Assembly: GCA_902612325.1 (NCBI GenBank)
Contig: CACMDB010000002.1
Coordinates: forward strand, 1 to 64,000
Source of the DNA: an uncultured Pelagibacteraceae bacterium
GTDB taxonomy: Bacteria; Pseudomonadota; Alphaproteobacteria; Pelagibacterales; Pelagibacteraceae
DNA: 64,000 nucleotides
Direction: 5' to 3'
The translations under genes were made by a program, and so were the position numbers. The notes beneath the pieces were generated by a model. That model made no database searches. It was not told where the DNA came from and saw nothing but the letters and a program-made list of their open reading frames with translations. Positions 56,151 through 64,000 of the stretch are shown here, in pieces (positions within the stretch are counted from its first letter, which is position 1; each line of letters starts with the position of its first letter).

Positions 56151-57152
56151 TTGAGTAACACTATTAAAAAAGATATAAATTCATCACTAAAATTTGTTTA
56201 TTCAGAAAATAATTCAATTAGTGTAATTTTTCATGAGAATGAACTTCTAATGGGAGTAGTTGGTGAATTTAATCAAAATTTAAAAGAATTAGAAAGAATA
56301 ACTGAGTCAAGCATCTATTCCAGAGGAAACTCAATTTTGATCAAATCAACTCCTGAAAAAAATGAAATTTTAAAAAATGCAATTCGATTTCTTGCAAATC
56401 AATTTGAAAATAATGGTAGTATAGAACAAAAAGATATTTTATCCTCAGTTGATCAATTTATGATAAATGAAAAAGTAAAAAATACCAACGTTACTGATAT
56501 AATTAAAACTCCAAAAAAATCTATAATCCCAAGGTCAGAAAAACAAAAGGAGTATGTTAGAGCATTAAGGCAAAATGAAATAATAATATCTGCCGGACCT
56601 GCTGGTACAGGAAAAACCTTTCTTGCTGTTGCTGTAGGTTTAACAATGTTATTAGAAAAAAAAATAGAGAGAATTATATTGTCTAGACCTGCGGTTGAGG
56701 CAGGTGAGAGACTAGGTTTCCTGCCAGGAGATATGAAAGAGAAAGTTGATCCATATCTCCGCCCTTTGTATGATTCATTGTATGATCTGTTTCATTTTGA
56801 AAAAATTCAGAGAATGATAGAAATTGGTGACATTGAAATTGCCCCTTTAGCTTTTATGAGAGGGAGAACTTTAAAAAATTCTTTTGCAATTTTAGATGAA
56901 GCTCAAAATGCCACTGATACACAAATCAAAATGTTTCTTACTAGGATAGGAGAAAATTCAAAAATAGTTGTCAATGGTGACCCTACTCAAATAGATTTAC
57001 CTAATAAAAAAATGTCAGGTTTAGAAAGATCAAAAAAGATATTGTCCCATTTGAATGAGATTGCAGTTATAGACTTTGATCACTCAGATGTTGTGAGGCA
57101 TCCTTTAGTTTCAAAAATTGTGAAAGCGTACAACAATAATGATCAAAGTTAA
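56151..57152 (+). CDS. ybeZ: PhoH-like ATPase (YbeZ)
   Basis: Predicted RNA-related ATPase, acting with YbeY in 70S quality control and rRNA processing. The Walker A is SAGPAGTGKTFLAVAVGLTML (near residues 145-165) and Walker B is NSFAILDEAQNATDTQIKMFL; FKRLGFLPGD-like AGERLGFLPGDMKEKVDPYLRP also fits. TTG start at 56151, since no ATG occurs before residue 33 of this frame. 333 residues. Overlaps ybeY by 14 bp. Confidence 0.93.
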   Translation: MSNTIKKDINSSLKFVYSENNSISVIFHENELLMGVVGEFNQNLKELERITESSIYSRGNSILIKSTPEKNEILKNAIRFLANQFENNGSIEQKDILSSVDQFMINEKVKNTNVTDIIKTPKKSIIPRSEKQKEYVRALRQNEIIISAGPAGTGKTFLAVAVGLTMLLEKKIERIILSRPAVEAGERLGFLPGDMKEKVDPYLRPLYDSLYDLFHFEKIQRMIEIGDIEIAPLAFMRGRTLKNSFAILDEAQNATDTQIKMFLTRIGENSKIVVNGDPTQIDLPNKKMSGLERSKKILSHLNEIAVIDFDHSDVVRHPLVSKIVKAYNNNDQS

Positions 57153-57606
57153 TGTGCTTACAGAGGAAAATTCTTGGTCAAAAAAAATAAAAAAAAAAAA
57201 ATTATTTTTTAATAAAATTTGTAACAAGTTCCCAAAAAAATATAGATTTATCAACAAAAAAATCTATTTAACGCTTCTACTATCAAATAATAAAGAAATA
57301 AAAATTTTAAATAAAAAATTTAGAAATAAGAATAAACACACCGATGTACTATCTTTTCCATTTAATAAAAACCAAAAAAAATTAAAAGAAAATTATCTTG
57401 GTGACATAATTATAAGTTTTAATTATATGAATACGCCAAAAAATTTAAATAATTATGAATTTAAAATTAAAACAATTAAAATTTTTATACATGGTTTTTT
57501 ACATTTATTGGGTCATGACCATCAAAAAAGTAAAGAATATAAACTGATGTTAAGTGAAGAAAAAAAAATTTTTAAATCTATAGAAAAAACTTCCATTTTA
57601 AATTGA
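57139..57606 (+). CDS. ybeY: Endoribonuclease YbeY
   Basis: Zinc-dependent RNase maturing 16S rRNA. The zinc motif is IHGFLHLLGHDHQKSKE (H-x3-H-x5-H form) and TDVLSFPFNKN is the conserved upstream strand. 155 residues, with an unusually lysine-rich N-terminal 50. The ATG lies inside the end of ybeZ and the TGA shares bases with the lnt TTG start. Confidence 0.95.
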   Translation: MIKVNVLTEENSWSKKIKKKKLFFNKICNKFPKKYRFINKKIYLTLLLSNNKEIKILNKKFRNKNKHTDVLSFPFNKNQKKLKENYLGDIIISFNYMNTPKNLNNYEFKIKTIKIFIHGFLHLLGHDHQKSKEYKLMLSEEKKIFKSIEKTSILN

Positions 57607-59141
57607 AAAAAAATTTTATATTTGAGACTTTATTGATAATTTTTTTAGGAGGTTTAACTTCTTTAAGTTTACCTCCATATAATTTTTTTTTTTTAAATTT
57701 TTTTACATTTAGTGTTTTCTTTATTTTTTTATTTAAGAGACTAAAACGAGGAATAAAAAAATTCTTTTATTGTGGATGGTTGTTTGGTTTTAGCTATTTT
57801 TTGTCTAATATATATTGGTTAACTATATCCTTAAGTTTTGATCAAAGTTTTAATTTTTTAATTCCCATATCTTTAATTGTCATCCCAGCATTTTTAGGTT
57901 TATTTTATGCATTATGTGTTGCTATTTTTTATCTATACAATCCGAAAAATATATTAAGTGCTTTTTTCCTATTCTCTCTTTTGTTTGGTTTAATAGAGTT
58001 TATAAGAGGAATAATTTTAACTGGGTTCCCTTGGAACTTGGTAATTTATAGTTTCTCTGAAATTAATAGTTTCTTGAGTATTTTGTCAATAATAGGAACT
58101 TATTCATTAAATCTTATAGTAGTAAGTTTTTTTACAGCTCCCGCCCTTTTCATATTTAGAAAATCTAAAAAAGAAGTGGTTGTATGTATCTTTTTACTGC
58201 TATTACCTATCTCTTTTTATACATACGGGGAATTTTTAAAAAAAAATTTTTATAATAGTAAAGAGAAAGAACTTCCTTTTGTAGTTAGAGTAATAGGAGC
58301 AAATATAAGTTTAGATAGGTACTATAAAAACGTTAATGCGGAGAGTGTGATTAATGAACTAATTTCAATTAGTTCACCTATTGAAGAAAAAAAGACATTT
58401 TTTGTATGGCCAGAGGGAATAATACCCAACACTTATGAAGATCAATTAGATTTATACAATGACATATTTGAAAAATATTTTAGTGAAAATCACTTAATCG
58501 GTTTAGGAATAACAAGCAGAAAAACTATTAACAATGATTACAATTATTACAATTCATTTTCAATATTTGATAGTAAAGTAAATTTAATTGACAATTATAA
58601 CAAGATTAAACTTGTACCTTTCGGTGAATTTGTTCCTTTTGAAAATACTCTTAACAAATTCGGTTTAAAAACAATTACAAATAATATTGGATCATTTGAT
58701 AAAGGTGTAAACAGAAAAATTATTAAAATCCAACATGATCTTAAGCAAATAAATTTTTTGCCATTAATTTGTTATGAAATTATATATAGTGGAAATTTGA
58801 CTAAAGATTTTAATTTTGATTTTATATTGAATATTTCAGAAGATGGATGGTTTGGTAAATCTATTGGACCCAAACAACATTTCATACATAGTAAATTTAG
58901 AGCAATTGAAAATGGAAAGTATATAATTAGATCATCTAATAATGGGATGGCAGCAATTATAAATCCATTAGGTTATATTGAGAATAAAATAGATTATGGA
59001 ATTTCAGGTTACATTGATTTAGAAGGCATAAGAGATTTTAAACCAACATTGTTTTCCAAATATGGAAATAACATATTTTTCATATTAATTTTGTTGTATA
59101 TTGTTTTAACTTTTTCATTTAATAGGATTAAAAATGAGTAA
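57603..59141 (+). CDS. lnt: Apolipoprotein N-acyltransferase
   Basis: Inner-membrane enzyme that completes lipoprotein acylation. Residues 1-220 hold about six hydrophobic segments; the nitrilase-like periplasmic domain carries the triad Glu in [10 protein letters not shown], Lys in [17 protein letters not shown] and Cys in [12 protein letters not shown]. Start is TTG at 57603, overlapping the ybeY stop; no ATG lies nearby. 512 residues, normal. A corC gene often lies before it and is missing. Confidence 0.96.
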   Translation: MKKNFIFETLLIIFLGGLTSLSLPPYNFFFLNFFTFSVFFIFLFKRLKRGIKKFFYCGWLFGFSYFLSNIYWLTISLSFDQSFNFLIPISLIVIPAFLGLFYALCVAIFYLYNPKNILSAFFLFSLLFGLIEFIRGIILTGFPWNLVIYSFSEINSFLSILSIIGTYSLNLIVVSFFTAPALFIFRKSKKEVVVCIFLLLLPISFYTYGEFLKKNFYNSKEKELPFVVRVIGANISLDRYYKNVNAESVINELISISSPIEEKKTFFVWPEGIIPNTYEDQLDLYNDIFEKYFSENHLIGLGITSRKTINNDYNYYNSFSIFDSKVNLIDNYNKIKLVPFGEFVPFENTLNKFGLKTITNNIGSFDKGVNRKIIKIQHDLKQINFLPLICYEIIYSGNLTKDFNFDFILNISEDGWFGKSIGPKQHFIHSKFRAIENGKYIIRSSNNGMAAIINPLGYIENKIDYGISGYIDLEGIRDFKPTLFSKYGNNIFFILILLYIVLTFSFNRIKNE

Positions 59142-60303
59142 TTTAAAAAATTTTCGTTTTACAAGTGAGTCTGTTTCAGAGGGACACCCCGATAAAGTGT
59201 CAGATAGAATATCTGACATGGTGGTAGACACTTATTTATCGAACGATCCATTTTCGAGAGTTGCATGTGAAACTCTTACAACTACTAATAAAGTTGTATT
59301 AGCTGGTGAGGTTAGAGGGCCAGAAATTAAAAAAGATGATTTAATCAATAAGGTAAGAGAATGCATAAAAGATATCGGATATGATCAAGATGGTTTTACT
59401 TGGAAAGAAGCTACAAAAATAGAAAGTCATCTTCATTCACAATCAAGTGATATTGCAATGGGTGTAGATTCTTCAGGAAATAAAGATGAGGGTGCAGGAG
59501 ATCAAGGTATTATGTTTGGTTATGCTTGTAGCGAGACTGATGTTTTAATGCCAGCGCCAATTCACTTTTCTCATAAAATTTTAAGGCTAATGGCAGAAGA
59601 TAGAAAATCAGGTAAATTAAAAAATATTGAGCCAGACTCTAAAAGCCAGGTAACATTTGAATATGAGGATGGTAAACCATCAAAAGTTAAATCAGTTGTA
59701 ATATCTTCTCAGCACACTGAAAATATTAACCAAGAACAGGTTAGAGAATTATTAAGACCATATTTGATAAATTCTATACCAAAGAATTTTTTGGAGGGTT
59801 TTAATGAAGACGATTTTTATGTAAATCCAACTGGAAATTTTGTAATAGGAGGTCCTGATGGAGACTGCGGTTTAACGGGAAGAAAAATAATTGTAGATAC
59901 TTATGGTGGTGCTGCTCCACACGGTGGTGGAGCTTTTTCTGGTAAAGATCCAACCAAAGTAGATAGGTCTGCAGCATATGCAGCAAGGTATATTGCTAAA
60001 AATGTTGTTGCCTCAAAGATTGCAGATAAATGTTTAATTCAATTAGCCTATGCGATTGGTGTCTCAAAACCATTATCTATTTACGTTAATCTTTTTGATA
60101 ATGATTTAGATAAAAATAAATTTGTTGAAGAGAGGATTAAAGAAAGCTTTGATCTTAGCCCAAGAGGAATAAGAGAGATGCTGGGGCTTAATAAACCTAT
60201 ATATGAAAAAACATCTGCCTATGGGCATTTTGGAAGAGAACCAGATAAAGAAGGTGCCTTTTCTTGGGAAAATACCAACAAATCTGACATTTTCTTAAAA
60301 TAG
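59134..60303 (+). CDS. metK: S-adenosylmethionine synthetase
   Basis: Forms SAM from methionine and ATP. Marks are [20 protein letters not shown] (residues 9-28), [12 protein letters not shown], the flexible loop and [24 protein letters not shown] with [21 protein letters not shown]. 389 residues, normal. Overlaps lnt by 8 bp. No SAM riboswitch is possible in that overlap. Confidence 0.99.
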   Translation: MSNLKNFRFTSESVSEGHPDKVSDRISDMVVDTYLSNDPFSRVACETLTTTNKVVLAGEVRGPEIKKDDLINKVRECIKDIGYDQDGFTWKEATKIESHLHSQSSDIAMGVDSSGNKDEGAGDQGIMFGYACSETDVLMPAPIHFSHKILRLMAEDRKSGKLKNIEPDSKSQVTFEYEDGKPSKVKSVVISSQHTENINQEQVRELLRPYLINSIPKNFLEGFNEDDFYVNPTGNFVIGGPDGDCGLTGRKIIVDTYGGAAPHGGGAFSGKDPTKVDRSAAYAARYIAKNVVASKIADKCLIQLAYAIGVSKPLSIYVNLFDNDLDKNKFVEERIKESFDLSPRGIREMLGLNKPIYEKTSAYGHFGREPDKEGAFSWENTNKSDIFLK

Positions 60304-60309
60304 TTTTTA

Positions 60310-60337
60310 TTGAAAAATTAAAAAAAACTTTTATATA
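60310..60337 (+). promoter_or_regulatory. Possible promoter of nusA-infB
   Basis: TTGAAA (60310-60315), 16 bp spacer, TATATA (60332-60337). Matches are fair but the region is very AT-rich. Transcription from here would run through the hairpin at 60361-60387 before nusA. Confidence 0.3.
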
Positions 60338-60360
60338 TGAATTTACATTGTTGAATTATC

Positions 60361-60387
60361 AAAATGGGCTTTGGCCCATTTTTTTTT
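60361..60387 (+). terminator. Rho-independent terminator between metK and nusA
   Basis: AAAATGGGC (60361-60369), loop TTTG, GCCCATTTT (60374-60382) with the T-run continuing to 60387. The GC core is only four pairs, extended by A-T pairs. The T-run abuts GGAG (60388-60391), the nusA Shine-Dalgarno. It could end metK transcripts and also act as an attenuator in the nusA leader. Confidence 0.8.
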
Positions 60388-60402
60388 GGAGTAAACAAAA
60401 TT

Positions 60403-61956
60403 ATGTTAAATAAAAGAGCAGATAAGCTTGAACTATTAAGAATTGCAGAGGCCGTAGCTTTAGAAAAATCAATTGATAAAGAACTTATTATTAGTTCTAT
60501 GGAAACTGGAATTGCTAAAGCAGCGAAATCTAAATTTGGTCAGGATAATGAGATTAAGGTAATAATTAATAGAGATAACGGCGATATTGAAATTTTTAGA
60601 AAATTGATAGTTACAGAAAATCCAGAAAATACAAACACTGAAATAAGATTAGAGGATGCGATTACACTAAATGAAATTAATAAAGACAAAGTGATTGGAG
60701 ATGAAGTTTTACAACCATTACCTTCATTTGATTTTGGAAGAATAGCGGCTCAAACAGCCAAACAAGTAATTAATTTTAATGTTAGAGAGGCAGAGAGAGA
60801 AAGACAATTCAATGATTTTATTGATAAAAAAGACACAATACTAAGTGGAATTGTGAAAAGATTAGAGTTTGGAAATGTAATCGTGGATCTTGGAAGAACA
60901 GAAGCAATAATTCAAAAAAATGAAATTATCCCAAGAGAGAATATTAAAGCTGGAGATAGAATTAAAGCATATTGTTTTGATGTAAGAAGAGAACCTCGTG
61001 GTCAACAGATATTTCTATCAAGAGCTCATCCAAAGTTTATGGAAAAACTTTTTGTACAAGAAGTTCCTGAAATTTATGATGGTTTGATTGAAATTAAGTC
61101 ATCTTCTAGAGATCCAGGAAGCAGAGCTAAAATTTGCGTTAAAGCAGTTGATACTTCATTAGATCCAGTTGGAGCATGTGTGGGAATGAGAGGATCGAGA
61201 GTTCAAGCAGTAGTAAATGAACTACAAGGTGAAAAAATTGATATTGTAAATTGGTCTGAGGATCCTGCAATATTAGTATCTAATGCCTTATCTCCAGCTG
61301 AGGTGCAAAGAGTAAATGTAGATTTAGAAAGAAAAAAACTAGATGTGATTCTTACTGAAGAAAATTTAAGTAAAGCTATTGGAAGAAGAGGACAAAATGT
61401 AAGGCTTGCTACAAAATTATTGAATTTTGAAATAAATATTATGACAGATGCAGAGGACTCAGAAAGAAGACAATTAGAGTTTAAGGAGAAAACAGAAAAT
61501 TTTGTTAAGAATTTAGAGTTAGACGAAACACTTGGACAACTTCTTGTGGCTGAGGGTTATTCTACCATTGATGATATAAAAGATAGTTCGGCAGAAAATT
61601 TATTAAAAATTGAAGGCATAGAGGAAGAAACTGCAAAAGCTCTGATAGAAAGAGCAAAAGAGTTTCATCAAAAAGATCAAGAAGATATTTCTGAAAGGAT
61701 TAAAGAATTAGGTTTGGATGATGGACTAATTAATTTAAATGGGTTAACTCCTGGAATGTTGGTCACCCTAGGTGATCAAAAAATACTTACACTGCAAGAT
61801 TTTGCCGATCTAGCATCAGACGAGTTAACTGGTGGATACGATGTAGTAAAAGGTGAAAGAGTAAAAATTCAAGGTTATCTGGAGGATTTTGCTTTATCCA
61901 AAGAAGAAGCAGATGGACTGATTATGTCTGCAAGAAATATTGTTTATAAAGATTGA
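60403..61956 (+). CDS. nusA: Transcription termination/antitermination factor NusA
   Basis: RNA polymerase accessory factor for pausing and antitermination. The N-terminal RNAP-binding domain covers residues 1-125, then S1 (ILSGIVKRLEFGNVIVDLGRTEAII), KH1 (KICVKAVDTSLDPVGACVGMRGSRVQAV) and KH2 (LSKAIGRRGQNVRLATKLL). Two C-terminal AR-type repeats follow (TLGQLLVAEGYSTIDDI; LINLNGLTPGMLVTLGDQ). 517 residues. Start at 60403 is preferred to an upstream frame that reads through the terminator hairpin. No rimP gene precedes it. Confidence 0.98.
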   Translation: MLNKRADKLELLRIAEAVALEKSIDKELIISSMETGIAKAAKSKFGQDNEIKVIINRDNGDIEIFRKLIVTENPENTNTEIRLEDAITLNEINKDKVIGDEVLQPLPSFDFGRIAAQTAKQVINFNVREAERERQFNDFIDKKDTILSGIVKRLEFGNVIVDLGRTEAIIQKNEIIPRENIKAGDRIKAYCFDVRREPRGQQIFLSRAHPKFMEKLFVQEVPEIYDGLIEIKSSSRDPGSRAKICVKAVDTSLDPVGACVGMRGSRVQAVVNELQGEKIDIVNWSEDPAILVSNALSPAEVQRVNVDLERKKLDVILTEENLSKAIGRRGQNVRLATKLLNFEINIMTDAEDSERRQLEFKEKTENFVKNLELDETLGQLLVAEGYSTIDDIKDSSAENLLKIEGIEEETAKALIERAKEFHQKDQEDISERIKELGLDDGLINLNGLTPGMLVTLGDQKILTLQDFADLASDELTGGYDVVKGERVKIQGYLEDFALSKEEADGLIMSARNIVYKD

Positions 61957-61966
61957 GAGATGCGTA

Positions 61967-64000
61967 ATGGAAAAAAAGACAAAATTAACAATATCAGGTG
62001 GCATAGCCAAAAAGTCTATCAGAAATATAGATAAAGCAAAAAATCTTGGAAAGAATTCTGTAATAATCGAAAAACAAACTGGTAAATTTACTAGTAGAGG
62101 TGGATCATTTAAGTCAAACCCATCAAAGATTAAAAATAATTTTACAAGCAATAAAGGAACTTTTGGTAAATCGAATTACACCCCCAAATTACCACCTCTA
62201 ACAAGTGATTTTGAAAGACGTAAATTAGCTGAGCAAAGAGCCACCAAAAAACTTAAAGAGGAAAATGAAAATAAGAATAAAAAATCGATAAAATCTAATA
62301 CCAAAAAAAGAGAATTAAAATTAACAGTTTCCAGAGCTTTGAGTGACCAAATTGAAGCTAGAGAACGAAGTTTGGCTTCTGTTAAAAGAGCAAGACAAAA
62401 AGAAAATAGAAGTCTAACTAAAGAGGAAGCTCAAGAAAATTTGAAGCCCGTCAAAAGAGATATAAATATTCCAGAGGTAATCACTGTTAGAGAACTTGCA
62501 AACAGAATGGCAGAACAATCAAGTAATATAATTAAACATATGTTTGGGATGGGAGTAACAGTAACAATAAATCAAAATCTAGCAGCTGATACTGCAGAAT
62601 ATTTAGTTAAAGAATTTGGTCATAACCCAATTCGAGAGGAAAAAGCGGAGGAGATAATCCAAAAAATTAAAGCTTCAAGGACTGAAAATTTAAAGAATAG
62701 ACCACCAATAATTACAGTTATGGGTCATGTGGACCATGGTAAAACTTCAGTTTTAGACGTTTTGAGAAGTGCAAACGTGGTATCAGGAGAATTTGGTGGA
62801 ATAACACAACACATTGGTGCTTATCAAATAGACCATCAGTCTAATAAATTAACATTTATTGATACACCAGGCCATGCAGCTTTTACTGAAATGAGAGCAA
62901 GAGGATCAAAGCTTACAGATATTGTTGTTCTAGTTGTTGCGGCTGATGATGGTGTGAAACCCCAAACTATTGAGTCAATAAAACATGCAAAGGCTGCAAA
63001 TGTACCAATAGTTGTAGCAATTAATAAATGTGATTTACCTGAGGCTGATCCTCAAAAAATTAAAAATCAATTACTTGAACATGAATTAATAGCTGAGGAT
63101 TTATCAGGAGACACTTTGATGGTAGAGATATCAGCAAAAACTAAATCAAACCTAGACAAACTAATTGATGCAATTATTCTTCAAGCTGAAATTCTAGACC
63201 TTAAAACTGATTTTGAGTCAAAAGCCACTGGGGTTGTTTTAGAATCGAAAATTGACATTGGAAGAGGACCAGTTGCAACAATAATTGTGACTACGGGAAC
63301 TTTAAAAAAAGGAGATTTTTTTGTAAGTGGTCTAAAATGGGGAAAAATTCGAGCCATTATTAACGATAAGGGAAAAAATATTGATGAAGCTCTACCATCT
63401 TCTCCAGTTGAAATACTTGGCATAAACGGTGCTGCAAGAGCTGGAGATGATTTTATAGTTTTAGATGATGAGAAAGAGGCTAAAACTTTGAGTGAAAATA
63501 GAGCACAAGAGAGTAAAGATGGTAAAAATCCTTTAACATTTGCCACTCAAGAGTCTGCTTTTTCTAATAAGTCCTCTGAAGAATTAAATCTTATAATTAA
63601 GTCTGATGTTCACGGATCCTCGGAGGCAATAAAAAATGCCATCAGTCAAATTAAGCATGATGAGGTAAAACCAAAGATAATTTTAGCAGATATTGGAATG
63701 GTAACTGAAACGGATGTGACTTTGGCAAAGGCCTCAAATGCAGTTTTGATAGCGTTTAACGTAAAGCCAAGCAAGGAAGCTAAAAAACTTGCTGAAAATG
63801 AAAAAATAGATATTTCATCATACAATATCATTTATGAGGTTTTAGATTTTGTAAAAAAAAGAATGTCTGGATTATTAACCCCTGATGTAGAAGAGAAAGT
63901 AATTGGGACTGCACAAATTTTAGAAATTTTCAAAGTTTCAGGAGCGGGAAAAGTTGCTGGTTCTAAGGTAACTGATGGAGAAATTAATAGTAATTCAGAT
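61967..64000 (+). CDS. infB: Translation initiation factor IF-2, C-terminally cut by window edge
   Basis: GTPase that delivers initiator fMet-tRNA to the 30S subunit. The gene is open from ATG 61967 to the window end, 678 codons, so only the end of domain IV is missing. It has a basic low-complexity N-terminal domain with a [18 protein letters not shown] start, then [22 protein letters not shown], and the G domain with GHVDHGKT at residues 253-260, [15 protein letters not shown] and [10 protein letters not shown]. ylxR, often found between nusA and infB, is absent; only 10 bp separates them. Confidence 0.98.
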   Translation, partial: MEKKTKLTISGGIAKKSIRNIDKAKNLGKNSVIIEKQTGKFTSRGGSFKSNPSKIKNNFTSNKGTFGKSNYTPKLPPLTSDFERRKLAEQRATKKLKEENENKNKKSIKSNTKKRELKLTVSRALSDQIEARERSLASVKRARQKENRSLTKEEAQENLKPVKRDINIPEVITVRELANRMAEQSSNIIKHMFGMGVTVTINQNLAADTAEYLVKEFGHNPIREEKAEEIIQKIKASRTENLKNRPPIITVMGHVDHGKTSVLDVLRSANVVSGEFGGITQHIGAYQIDHQSNKLTFIDTPGHAAFTEMRARGSKLTDIVVLVVAADDGVKPQTIESIKHAKAANVPIVVAINKCDLPEADPQKIKNQLLEHELIAEDLSGDTLMVEISAKTKSNLDKLIDAIILQAEILDLKTDFESKATGVVLESKIDIGRGPVATIIVTTGTLKKGDFFVSGLKWGKIRAIINDKGKNIDEALPSSPVEILGINGAARAGDDFIVLDDEKEAKTLSENRAQESKDGKNPLTFATQESAFSNKSSEELNLIIKSDVHGSSEAIKNAISQIKHDEVKPKIILADIGMVTETDVTLAKASNAVLIAFNVKPSKEAKKLAENEKIDISSYNIIYEVLDFVKKRMSGLLTPDVEEKVIGTAQILEIFKVSGAGKVAGSKVTDGEINSNSD

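Noticed and set aside
60364..60402. Extended N-terminus of nusA starting in the terminator
   Set aside because: The added residues translate the hairpin and T-run; the ATG at 60403 has GGAG upstream and the standard NusA start.
1..64000. tRNA, rRNA, CRISPR, IS, prophage or defence genes
   Set aside because: Gaps are too short for rRNA, no cloverleaf-like GTTC-containing segment was seen in the gaps, and no direct repeat array, transposase, integrase or known defence domain was found. A tRNA or covariance-model scan was not possible.

Overview
The window looks like a chromosomal segment of a streamlined marine alphaproteobacterium of the SAR11 / Candidatus Pelagibacter type. The base composition is very AT-rich, genes are packed with 1-17 bp overlaps or gaps of a few tens of bases, and the proteins are rich in K, N and I. 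The gene order is the one known around alphaproteobacterial replication origins. This assignment is inference from gene content and order; no 16S gene is present. I see no phage, IS element, CRISPR array, tRNA or rRNA gene. No gap exceeds 300 bp; the two longest are 15276-15557 (probable oriC) and 32035-32237 (porin control region).

Layout. 1-2789: start of a flavoprotein (cut by the window edge), ftsK, lolA. 2791-7104 (minus): a histidine operon read hisB-hisH-small lipoprotein-hisA-hisF-hisE, followed by a membrane-anchored unknown, a HIT protein and a GNAT acetyltransferase. 7162-9085: hslVU with a heat-shock-like promoter. 9089-15275: sulfotransferase, Smr, Tim44-like, FxsA, SecB, DnaQ, CoaE, AroE, Maf and PpsR. 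15276-15557: probable oriC between ppsR and hemE, with an IHF consensus site. 15558-27459 (mostly plus): hemE-hemH-hemJ, rho, an inserted glycosyltransferase plus second sulfotransferase, mnmE-mnmG-rsmG-parA-parB, with a parS site inside rsmG. 27449-32034 (minus): holA, lptE, leuS and a DUF3576-like lipoprotein. 32108-33260: a highly expressed porin with an operator-like palindrome, a 5' UTR stem-loop, a strong Shine-Dalgarno and a strong terminator. 33259-39131: a ThiE-like protein, PLP-binding YggS, an L,D-transpeptidase, an OmpR-type regulator, a tiny ArfA-like ORF, a PfkB kinase, Nth, DapB and a glycosyltransferase. 39154-43126 (minus): grpE-dnaK-dnaJ plus a small membrane protein; dnaK carries an apparent one-base frameshift. 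43163-54047: rdgB, an LpoA-like protein, rsmI, a BON lipoprotein, malic enzyme, murJ, trpS, nfuA, a Bax-like glucosaminidase and a polysaccharide deacetylase. 53995-64000 (plus): short tsaB, fur, miaB, ybeZ, ybeY, lnt, metK, then nusA and infB (cut by the window edge).

Together these are mostly housekeeping genes: replication and segregation at the origin, haem synthesis, proteostasis (HslUV, DnaK system, SecB), envelope biogenesis (LolA, LptE, Lnt, MurJ, L,D-transpeptidase) and translation (LeuS, TrpS, NusA, IF2, MnmE/G, MiaB, RsmG). I found no defence or secondary-metabolism system. The more unusual content is small: three short genes below common ORF cutoffs, divergent genes that share start-codon bases, regulatory palindromes at the porin, the dnaK frameshift, and a sulfotransferase pair flanking the origin.
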